37,340 nt of DNA from an uncultured Synergistales bacterium (GTDB lineage: Bacteria > Synergistota > Synergistia > Synergistales > Aminobacteriaceae), in the NCBI GenBank assembly GCA_905235735.1, contig CAJOMU010000018.1, positions 1-37,340 of the forward strand. The letters are read 5' to 3'. Numbering within the stretch: position 1 is the first letter of the stretch; the number at the start of each line of letters is the position of its first letter. The notes under the pieces were generated by a model that was given only the letters and a program-made list of their open reading frames with translations, ran no database searches and was not told the DNA's origin. Below are positions 8,098 to 15,419 of this stretch, piece by piece. The translations under genes and the position numbers were made by a program.

Positions 8098-8117
8098 CGC
8101 GCAAATTACTTCACGCG
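8098..8117. promoter_or_regulatory. Imperfect palindrome upstream of the mgl operon
   Basis: CGCGCAAATT faces ACTTCACGCG, with 7 of 10 positions symmetric. It lies 40-60 bases before the first mglB start, in the only space (8059-8125) available for the operon's control region. It could be a repressor operator or part of a terminator for the CAP gene; it lacks a clear T-run. Confidence 0.3.
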
Positions 8118-8125
8118 AGGGATTC

Positions 8126-9115
8126 CTAATTTATAAATGTTACATTGTATGTTATGTTCGCATCTCCATGATGATTCTTACGCTTCAGTCCGGTAATATC
8201 TACACGCCAGGATTCATAATGACCATAGCTGTATATATCCATAGGCCGGAAGATTATGCATTGGTCATACGCAACTTTCGCATCTGCTATTGTGAAGTAT
8301 CCATCGCTCCGGGTCGTGCCGAAGTTCCATATCTTGCCATCACTGATACGCATCAGCCTGACATTCACGGAATCTCTTTCGCATTCATCGAAAATTTCAC
8401 TGTTGAGCGTTACAGACCAGGCAGTTTGTGGGTCAAAATATTTCAGCGGATGAGGAGTGCGGTTAACCGGCCAAGATATAAATTCATAATTGACGGGCCA
8501 CTTCAGCCAGCGGAGATACTGCTCGTATTCATTCCTCGTTAGTGAACCTGACTTCCCGAAGTCCTCAATCACATACGCTGATGCATAGCCGCGCCTCTCA
8601 CTTATTCCGAAGCCTACGTATTTCAGTCTTGGATTCATCAGCCATCTTCTATGACCCAGTCTAGGTATGTTGTATGAATCTGAATCATCCATGTAGTCCC
8701 GTATCGTCTGCGTAAGGTTGATCCTGCCAAATGTTTCACCGTCTATCGTTACTGACCTGTATGCGATATTGCTGTGTGTTGTTGCATTATAGGCCAGCGA
8801 ATAAAACTCTTGATTCATATTTGAAGGCTTTCCTGGAGTATGCGTGAGTGTGTCTATGATGTCAAGAAGAACTGCACCATGCTGGGCTTTGCTGGTGTAT
8901 TCGCTGTTCAGGGTTACATCAGGCACACCTATTAGCCTGCGAATCTGATTCACTTCATTCAGTGCGGAAACAAGGACATCATATTTCACTGCTCCGATGG
9001 AATACGGAGATTGATGCGAAGGAGCAAGATTGTAGACGCCAGACGCAAGAGGCACGTTTGATGACCATATAAGAATGAAGAGAATGAAAAGAAATTTTTT
9101 AGGCTTAACGTTCAT
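8126..9115 (-). CDS. Secreted CAP-domain (SCP/PR1-like) protein
   Basis: A 329-residue exported protein of unknown substrate. The signal peptide covers roughly residues 1-25 (KKFLFILFILIWSSNVPLASG). Residues about 48-190 fit a CAP domain of the YkwD type: ALNEVNQIRRLIGVPDVTLN, then an SKAQHGA segment whose His is a usual CAP position, and GHRRWLMNPRLKYVGFGI, the conserved late CAP block. Residues about 215-329 form a separate, beta-rich C-terminal region ending YNVTFIN. The start ATG follows GGGAGGCAG. CAP proteins in bacteria have been tied to the cell surface, lipid binding or envelope work, but catalysis is rarely shown. Its promoter is in the divergent region at 9116-9329. Confidence 0.82.
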   Translation of the reverse strand: MNVKPKKFLFILFILIWSSNVPLASGVYNLAPSHQSPYSIGAVKYDVLVSALNEVNQIRRLIGVPDVTLNSEYTSKAQHGAVLLDIIDTLTHTPGKPSNMNQEFYSLAYNATTHSNIAYRSVTIDGETFGRINLTQTIRDYMDDSDSYNIPRLGHRRWLMNPRLKYVGFGISERRGYASAYVIEDFGKSGSLTRNEYEQYLRWLKWPVNYEFISWPVNRTPHPLKYFDPQTAWSVTLNSEIFDECERDSVNVRLMRISDGKIWNFGTTRSDGYFTIADAKVAYDQCIIFRPMDIYSYGHYESWRVDITGLKRKNHHGDANITYNVTFIN

Positions 9116-9166
9116 GGAAAACTGCCTCCCAAAAGTAAGTTTTCAAGTTTATATTGGAGTATGTAT

Positions 9167-9172
9167 ATTATA
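9167..9172 (-). promoter_or_regulatory. Candidate -10 of the CAP-protein gene
   Basis: TATAAT on the minus strand, about 55 bases before the start codon. No good -35 is seen at 16-18 bases, so this is tentative. Confidence 0.4.
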
Positions 9173-9233
9173 AATGAAATCTCGTAAAAAAATTGCGTAA
9201 CTTATGAAAATTTTTCAGGCAAATCTCTTCAGT

Positions 9234-9262
9234 TTGCATTGAATGTTTTTAACGGCTATAAT
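9234..9262 (+). promoter_or_regulatory. Promoter of the zinc-ribbon/tail-anchored gene pair
   Basis: TTGCAT (9234-9239) and a consensus TATAAT (9257-9262) are 17 bases apart. Transcription would start near 9269, about 60 bases before the first start codon. Confidence 0.75.
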
Positions 9263-9329
9263 GCAACTCAATTCACACACATAAACTTTTATGTACAGAT
9301 TCATTTTTTCTCATGGAGGAATCAAGATC

Positions 9330-9491
9330 ATGGCTAAGTTCAGATGCCTTGAATGCAAAAAAGAATTTGAAATCGAAAATACTTCATCTTCAAGACGATG
9401 CCCGGAATGTATGAGCCGTTACTTAGAATTAATTTCAGGAGAGATTCCGCGAGGCAAATCGTGGAGTTCAAAGAGTTATTCAGCAAGGTAA
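9330..9491 (+). CDS. Small zinc-ribbon protein
   Basis: A 53-residue protein, MAKFRCLECKKEFEIE and onward. Two CxxC knuckles, CLEC and CPEC, stand 21 residues apart and should bind one zinc ion. The tail is short, basic and Ser-rich. I start at the ATG of MAKF (9330): GGAGGA lies upstream, and the in-frame ATG at 9291 would add 13 residues without a ribosome site. The form resembles FmdB/rubredoxin-like regulatory ribbons, whose role is usually unknown. Nine bases separate it from the next gene, so the two are probably co-transcribed from the promoter at 9234. Confidence 0.8.
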   Translation: MAKFRCLECKKEFEIENTSSSRRCPECMSRYLELISGEIPRGKSWSSKSYSAR

Positions 9492-9500
9492 AGAAGAAGC

Positions 9501-10538
9501 ATGCCTGATGAGATTAAATTCGTAGATGTAAACGACATAGCAGAAGCTGCAAAGAAAAAAGAACCTGCACCTGAAACTGTTGAAGCTCCCAAAGATGACA
9601 CTCCTGAATTCCTCGCGATAAAATCAACATTCATTCCAAGTCGCGGCAATATGGGAGGAGCATTCTGCAACATACTTGAGGGTAAGACAGGTCGAACAGT
9701 GTTTCAAGTCTTCTGGCTGGCATCACCATACACGGCAGGAATTCTTCTTGAACCATCAAAGGACTGGAGGAATTTCGTTAAACGTTTTCCTCAGTTAGGG
9801 CCTCTCGATAAGGATTTAGCGGAGAAGTTTCAGACACAGCTCAAGGGAATACTGACGGTAGATGAAAAGAAGAAGCTGTATGAAAATTACACGAAGGTGA
9901 AAGTGAAACAGCTTGAGAGTATGATACGAAGGTCATTCGAGCAGGTCTCACAGTGCGTATTCACAGCCGCAACTGACGTTGAACCTATATCACGAAAGGA
10001 ACTTGAACGCGCAAAGGTCATCAAACCTCTTCCTCCTTCACCTGCAGAACTCGCAAGACAGAAAGCCGAAAAGGAAGAACGTGAAAGGCAGGAACAGGAA
10101 GAACGAGACAAGCAGGAAGCCTCGAAGGACGGAGTTTTTGAGGGAACTATCATAATGTGTCAGCCTGTTTTAGATCCTGTGAAGGGACGCGCAAGTTCTG
10201 AAATTGTTCCCGGTGATATTGTCGGAGTAATCATTGATGGTGAAGGTACAAGTGCACTGGTGAAAAAGTATCTTGAAGAGAATAACATTGAACCGTTATT
10301 CCCAGTTGAAGAGATTAAAGAGACTGCCGGAAAGAAATTCCTTTATGTGAAGATAAGCGATGAGATTCGGGGAGTTCTGACGATAACGAAGGACTTTAAG
10401 ATAAAGATTAAGCAACCAGAAGTTGAAACGGGAAATAAACCAGGAGGCTCATCATTCATAAGTGGCGTAATATTCTTCGGTATGCTTGGAGGCGCGGCAA
10501 TCGGTTTAATATTCGTGTTACGATATTTGTTCCTGTAA
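9501..10538 (+). CDS. Unknown tail-anchored protein with charged coiled coil
   Basis: A 345-residue protein whose family I do not recognise. Residues 1-35 are charged and probably disordered. Residues about 36-175 look globular (FIPSRGNMGGAF, FQVFWLASPYTAGILLEPSKDW). Residues about 178-210 are a Glu/Lys/Arg-rich helix (RQKAEKEERERQEQEERDK), probably a coiled coil. Residues about 213-305 form a second globular part (GDIVGVIIDGEG, FLYVKISDEIRGVLTI). A single membrane helix ends the protein (about 322-345, SGVIFFGMLGGAAIGLIFVL). There is no signal peptide, so it should be anchored by its tail with the bulk in the cytoplasm. It is co-transcribed with the zinc-ribbon gene and followed by a terminator. 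Confidence 0.7.
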   Translation: MPDEIKFVDVNDIAEAAKKKEPAPETVEAPKDDTPEFLAIKSTFIPSRGNMGGAFCNILEGKTGRTVFQVFWLASPYTAGILLEPSKDWRNFVKRFPQLGPLDKDLAEKFQTQLKGILTVDEKKKLYENYTKVKVKQLESMIRRSFEQVSQCVFTAATDVEPISRKELERAKVIKPLPPSPAELARQKAEKEERERQEQEERDKQEASKDGVFEGTIIMCQPVLDPVKGRASSEIVPGDIVGVIIDGEGTSALVKKYLEENNIEPLFPVEEIKETAGKKFLYVKISDEIRGVLTITKDFKIKIKQPEVETGNKPGGSSFISGVIFFGMLGGAAIGLIFVLRYLFL

Positions 10539-10551
10539 ACGTACATAATAA

Positions 10552-10581
10552 AACCCTCCTGCAAAAACGGGAGGGCTTTGA
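10552..10581. terminator. Terminator between converging genes
   Basis: CCCTCC (10554-10559) pairs with GGAGGG (10570-10575), followed by CTTTG on the plus strand and preceded by AAA, which gives TTT for the minus strand. It serves the tail-anchored gene and probably the EF-G2-like gene. Confidence 0.7.
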
Positions 10582-10594
10582 TTCTTCTTTCAGC

Positions 10595-12661
10595 TTACTC
10601 TTCTTCTTCCTCTTCCTTCTTGTGAGCAGCTATAACCTTCTTCGCAATATCTCCAGGAACTTCCTCATAATGTGAGTATTCCATTGAGAATGAACCTTCA
10701 CCTGATGTCATTGAACGAAGAATTATCGCGTACCTGAACATCTCCGCTAACGGACACTGTGCCTTCACAACCTGTAACTTTCCATGTCCTTCCATGCCCA
10801 TAATGCGGCCTCGTCTTGAGTTGAAATCTCCCATGACATCACCCATGAATCTCTCTGGAACTGTAACCTCGACATTCATCACAGGCTCAAGCAGTACGGG
10901 ATTTGCATCCATGATTCCCTTTCTGAATGAGAGACGGGTTGCGAGCTTGAATGACATTTCAGAGCTGTCTACATCATGATACGATCCGTAGTACAACTCT
11001 GCACTGAAATCTACAACTGGGAATCCCGCAAGAGGCCCTGAAGCCATGTATTCATTCAAACCTTTTTCGACTGCTGGAATGAAATTGCGAGGCACTGCTC
11101 CTCCCACAACACTGTCAATGAACTTGAAGCCCTCTCCGCGTTCCAACGGACGATAACGAATGTAAACATCTCCGTACTGGCCATGTCCGCCTGACTGCTT
11201 CTTATGTTTGCCCTGAGCCTCTGACATCTTCCGAATCGTTTCGCGGTACGGAACTTGAGGCGTTCTAGTGTCGAGTTCAACACCGTAACGCTCTTTCATC
11301 TTCGCAAGTACGATGTCTATGTGCATATCTCCCATTCCAGACAGAACATTATCGCGTGTCTCCGCATTCTTCTCGAACGTTAAGCTGCAATCCTCTTCAA
11401 GTGTTCGTGATATTGCATTGCCGAGCTTGTCTTCATCCGCACGTGATTTCGCTATGACTGCAACACTGTATACGGGCTTCGGGAATTCAATTGCCGAGAA
11501 CTGACCGCTGAATCCTCCCTTAATCGCGAGAGTATGACCAACACGCGCACTCTGCAACTTCGGAATTGCAACTATATCTCCTGCAATGACCTCTTTAACG
11601 TCTTTTCCGTCTTTGCCCGTCATCATCTTGAATGAACTTATGCGTTCATCTTCGCCTTTGTTCACGTTGTAGATGTTGCTTCCTTCAGATGAAAGTTTTC
11701 CCGAATACACGCGAATGAATGAGAGCTTGCCTACGAATGCATCTGCCATTACCTTGAAGCATAAAGCAGAGAACGGAGCATCAAGTTTGGGTTCAACGCC
11801 TTCAACTGCACCTATGTCTGCGGGTGAAGGGAAGTATTCCGCAATGAAATCCATGAACTGAACAACGCCGATATTTGTTGTCGATGAGAGTGCGAAGACC
11901 GGCATGATTCGTTTGCTTGCGATTGCCTTTTTCAGTGTGCGTGATAGGTCTGCATCAGAGATTGATTCACCCTCAAGATATTTCTCCATGAGTTCATCGT
12001 CCATCTCTACAGCCGCTTCAACAAGTGCCTCTTTTGCACTCTCCGCATCTCCGGCCATGTCCGCAGGTATATCGCCCTCCGTGAATTTTCCTGAACCGTC
12101 TGGCTTGTAGGTGTACGCCTTGCCCTTGAGAACATCAACTACACCGGTGAATTTGTCTGCCGCTCCGATTGGGAGCATAACAGGAAGTGCATTCTGTGAG
12201 AACTGGCTCTTTATGTCATCGAGTACCTTCTGAAAGTCTGCATTCTCTCTGTCCATTTTCGAGATTACGAATGCCGCAGGTGCTTTGTGATGATCTGCAT
12301 ATTCCCATGCTTTTGATGTCTGAACTTCGATTCCTCCGACTGAACTCACGAGTATCACTGCCGTATCTGCAACTCGAATTGCCGCACTCATTTCGCCGGT
12401 GAAGTCAGCGTAGCCTGGAGCATCAAGAACATAGAATGTCTTTCCTTGACGTTCAAGAGTGATCAGTGATGTGCTGATTGAGATATTACGTTTCTGTTCT
12501 TCACTCTGGAAATCGCTCACTGTGTTGCCGTTCTGAACATTGCCCATTCGGGTGATATTGCCGTTATCGAAGAGCATGGCCTCAGCTAATGATGTCTTAC
12601 CTGCTCCGCCGTGTGCACATAATGCGAAGCTCCTTGTGTCTTCGGGTTTACGTACCCCCAT
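10595..12661 (-). CDS. Elongation factor G2-like GTPase (FusA paralogue)
   Basis: A 688-residue translational GTPase with the EF-G domain order. The G1 loop is AHGGAGKTSL instead of AHIDAGKTT; G2 is RNISISTSL; G3 is DAPGYADF rather than DTPGHVDF; G4 is SKMDREN. These changes are typical of the EF-G2 (EF-G-like) branch and not of the housekeeping FusA, and the His of DTPGH is replaced by Tyr. Domain IV shows GGHGQYGDVYIRYRPL and domain V PVMNVEVTVPERFMGDVMGDFNSRRGRI. The C-terminus ends in a run of seven or so glutamates (KKEEEEEE). EF-G2 proteins bind the ribosome and GTP, but their job (recycling, back-translocation or a stress role) is unsettled. The ATG follows GGGAAGGTG. It stands alone, away from rpsL-rpsG-tuf genes. 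Confidence 0.9.
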   Translation of the reverse strand: MGVRKPEDTRSFALCAHGGAGKTSLAEAMLFDNGNITRMGNVQNGNTVSDFQSEEQKRNISISTSLITLERQGKTFYVLDAPGYADFTGEMSAAIRVADTAVILVSSVGGIEVQTSKAWEYADHHKAPAAFVISKMDRENADFQKVLDDIKSQFSQNALPVMLPIGAADKFTGVVDVLKGKAYTYKPDGSGKFTEGDIPADMAGDAESAKEALVEAAVEMDDELMEKYLEGESISDADLSRTLKKAIASKRIMPVFALSSTTNIGVVQFMDFIAEYFPSPADIGAVEGVEPKLDAPFSALCFKVMADAFVGKLSFIRVYSGKLSSEGSNIYNVNKGEDERISSFKMMTGKDGKDVKEVIAGDIVAIPKLQSARVGHTLAIKGGFSGQFSAIEFPKPVYSVAVIAKSRADEDKLGNAISRTLEEDCSLTFEKNAETRDNVLSGMGDMHIDIVLAKMKERYGVELDTRTPQVPYRETIRKMSEAQGKHKKQSGGHGQYGDVYIRYRPLERGEGFKFIDSVVGGAVPRNFIPAVEKGLNEYMASGPLAGFPVVDFSAELYYGSYHDVDSSEMSFKLATRLSFRKGIMDANPVLLEPVMNVEVTVPERFMGDVMGDFNSRRGRIMGMEGHGKLQVVKAQCPLAEMFRYAIILRSMTSGEGSFSMEYSHYEEVPGDIAKKVIAAHKKEEEEEE

Positions 12662-12767
12662 GAAAGAAACACCTTCCCTTTTTGAATCTGAAATTATGAT
12701 TGTGATTGAAATATTATATTACACAGTGAAATTTTTTACGCACATGAATACTTGCTGCTGTACACGC

Positions 12768-15311
12768 TTAATCCTTCAGACCTACAAACGGGTATTTGTT
12801 CTTCGGCATATATACAATCTTGTCCCAGAACTCGTACTCCATTCTGCGCCCGAAATATCCGTCAAAATGTATGTGCAATTTGTACCGTCCGACTGAAGGA
12901 TAGTTCTTATCCTCGAAGTCTGTCTTAGTGTCTATTATCTTGAACTGAAACCAGGCAATTCTCCAGTTATTGCCAGGAGTATGGGTTATATCCTGTTCAG
13001 GCTTATCAAGTCCTCCACCTTCCTTATGAGACAGATAATACTTTTTGTTGGTGCCATAATCAGCATGTACCGTTTTGCTAACCGTGTAATTCTCAATACC
13101 GAAACCTCTGCTCCAATATGTTCTGGCTCCTTCCTGCTCTTTCCAGCCACTGGATTGATTTATCTGCTCGTTCACTAAGATTCTGTAAAACACGTAGCGT
13201 TCAATAAGTTTACGGTAATTGTCAGCCAGATCATCAAAACGTTTTTTGTATCGGCTCACATCGCTTTCATTTTCGCACAGACTTCTTAGTCTTGGGGTAA
13301 CCTCATTCTGCAATCCTTGCAGCTGACTATTCCATTCGTCCGTCTGAGTTTTTCCGCGCAGGATTTGTTCTGCTGGTATTGTCATAAGTGAATTGCGATA
13401 ACATGCGGCCATGAACATAGACTTTGTGAAATCTTTCACAGTGTCAAAATGCCTCTGAGTTTTCGGTAGTCGTTCATCAATGTACTGTCTTGCTGAAGGA
13501 ATTTCTCTGAACCGTATCATTATAATCTTTAACGGGCTGAAATTGCTCCTGTCAGAATTTAACGCTTTAGGCACTGTGTTATTCACAAACTCCTTGAGAG
13601 TATCAGCGACGCTCTTAACTGAAAGTTTACCGAGAACAGAAGATGCATTCCCGCTTTCCTTATTAAGGTTATAACCGTTGAGCGTTATGGTCTCAATGCT
13701 GATATTATTGATGAATTTGATTTCACCGCCATCACCTACAAGTGTTTCTTTTGAAATCGAATCAAGCTTATTTATCTTTGATGAATAATCCTGATTATTA
13801 GCTGCCAGCTTCATTGTATCTTTCACTAAATCGATGACCTCATTAATTCTCCTCTGATTGTACTCTGAATCGCTGTTGAGACCAAATGTAATTGATATTA
13901 AAGCCTCGAAACGCATTCCCCATCTGTAGCCGCCGACAAAGTAATCCCCGAACTCACTGCGAAACTTATTCGCTCCGTCTTTTCTGAGAAGTTCAAGTGC
14001 GAAATCAGCAAGTTTAAGATTATTCACATCGACAACTCTCGGCTGCTCCTCCAGCACATCATAACGAACGAGAATATTTTTCTTCATCGTTCCGAATCCT
14101 ACATTTGTGAAAATTATAGGCTCCTGACCTGCTGCATATCTGGCCATTGAGAACGTAGACATTGCTTCCATTTCCTGCTCACGTAAATTATCTTCTTCAC
14201 TCTCAATCGTATGCACCGTTAATTTCTGTGTGCATGACATTGCAGGCTCATTTACTGGGGAAGGAACTGCGGGCATGTTTTCAAAAGCATTATTAGCACC
14301 AAGAGCATCAAAACCTGAATCAGCGTAATATCCCTCTCCGAACTGATAGAACGTACTGAACGGAATATTATCGACTCGCGGTTGTATTCTTGCGTTTCCT
14401 GTATTCGCACTGCTTTTGATTTCTCCGTCATCTGATTCGGTTTCAGCCTCATATGACGTAATCAGATTGCTTATGAGTTCCTTATAAATTTCCCAGTCGT
14501 AAAACTCATCGCAAAACTCTACTGGTATTCCTTCATCGTTGAGTTTAGTTGCGAAGTTTATCAGGGTTCTTTGTATGCCGAGAATTTCATACTCAGTGGG
14601 GCTAAAGTCTGTATCATCGAGAACGTAACCTGGAGTTGCAGTGAATATATCGTTATCATGAACGTTTTCGTAGATTAGAACAAAGAATGCATGTTCTTCA
14701 TCCTGAGCTATGTCATATGAAATGACTGTGAACTTAAAATCATAAGTTCCCGTCGAAGGAGCATTAAATGTATAAGTTATCATAGCAGGTGCTTCTTCAG
14801 GTTCAACAGAGAATGAAGTCTCAACGTAAATCTCATCTGATGATGCAATTATCTCACCGTCTCCGCTGATCGGCTCTGCTTCCGGCAGAATATCATCTGA
14901 ATCATCGCTCTCATCACTCACGTAAACCAACGTTACTGGTTTGCCGTCAGGGTCAGTTATATCCATATCAAGCATTGAGATTCCCAATGTACGGCCAGGA
15001 CGATAATACTGCACAGAATAGCTTGTATCTTTCACGAGATTAATTTTTGCTGAATCCATTCCTACCGTAAGAAGGAAAGGTGTTTCATATGCTCCGTTAG
15101 CATCTTTTCTGTTTATGATTTCGCTTTCATACTCGAAGACATCAGGTATGCCATTATTATCCGTGTCCATTTCATCAAGTGCAAGTTTAACCGTGCTCTG
15201 TGATGTATCCTGTCGAATGGAACTTCCAGAACTTCCTCCGCAGCCTCCGGAAATAAGAGACGCGATAAACATCATAATCAGCAGCGAAGAAATATATTTA
15301 AACTGTTTCAT
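12768..15311 (-). CDS. Large lipoprotein with EF-hand-like loop and MACPF-like signature (paralogue 1)
   Basis: An 847-residue exported lipoprotein: signal helix, then SLISGGC with the lipidated Cys at about 24 and a Gly/Ser linker. A calcium-type loop DTDNNGIPDVFE follows at 49-60. Residues about 75-215 look like a beta-rich domain, and 355-570 may be a MACPF-like core whose clearest mark is EFGDYFVGGYRWG (about 453-465), comparable to the YGTHY...GG signature. The remainder is mostly helical, ending in another beta-rich part. I start at 15311 (MKQFKY), since AAAGGAAAA precedes it and the upstream in-frame start at 15368 lies in the preceding terminator. It is a diverged paralogue of the gene at 15420 and lacks the Ser/Gly-rich strand region seen there. 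The function is inferred; MACPF assignment is weaker here than in its neighbour. Confidence 0.72.
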   Translation of the reverse strand: MKQFKYISSLLIMMFIASLISGGCGGSSGSSIRQDTSQSTVKLALDEMDTDNNGIPDVFEYESEIINRKDANGAYETPFLLTVGMDSAKINLVKDTSYSVQYYRPGRTLGISMLDMDITDPDGKPVTLVYVSDESDDSDDILPEAEPISGDGEIIASSDEIYVETSFSVEPEEAPAMITYTFNAPSTGTYDFKFTVISYDIAQDEEHAFFVLIYENVHDNDIFTATPGYVLDDTDFSPTEYEILGIQRTLINFATKLNDEGIPVEFCDEFYDWEIYKELISNLITSYEAETESDDGEIKSSANTGNARIQPRVDNIPFSTFYQFGEGYYADSGFDALGANNAFENMPAVPSPVNEPAMSCTQKLTVHTIESEEDNLREQEMEAMSTFSMARYAAGQEPIIFTNVGFGTMKKNILVRYDVLEEQPRVVDVNNLKLADFALELLRKDGANKFRSEFGDYFVGGYRWGMRFEALISITFGLNSDSEYNQRRINEVIDLVKDTMKLAANNQDYSSKINKLDSISKETLVGDGGEIKFINNISIETITLNGYNLNKESGNASSVLGKLSVKSVADTLKEFVNNTVPKALNSDRSNFSPLKIIMIRFREIPSARQYIDERLPKTQRHFDTVKDFTKSMFMAACYRNSLMTIPAEQILRGKTQTDEWNSQLQGLQNEVTPRLRSLCENESDVSRYKKRFDDLADNYRKLIERYVFYRILVNEQINQSSGWKEQEGARTYWSRGFGIENYTVSKTVHADYGTNKKYYLSHKEGGGLDKPEQDITHTPGNNWRIAWFQFKIIDTKTDFEDKNYPSVGRYKLHIHFDGYFGRRMEYEFWDKIVYMPKNKYPFVGLKD

Positions 15312-15350
15312 GCTGATAAATTTTCCTTTCAAAAGTTTTGAAATGTTGTT

Positions 15351-15387
15351 AAAAAATGAGCCGGGCAAACTCGAAGAATACCCGGCT
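15351..15387 (-). terminator. Terminator between the two large lipoprotein genes
   Basis: On the minus strand GCCGGG pairs with CCCGGC around a 15-base loop, followed by TCATTTTTT. It ends the upstream lipoprotein transcript, or lets only part continue into paralogue 1. Confidence 0.75.
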
Positions 15388-15419
15388 TCTGAAGTTTCTT
15401 TTTACCCGCTGTAAAACTG

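Noticed and set aside
15312-15368. Longer start for lipoprotein paralogue 1
   Set aside because: The 19 extra residues come from the terminator region and would put a polar stretch before the signal peptide.
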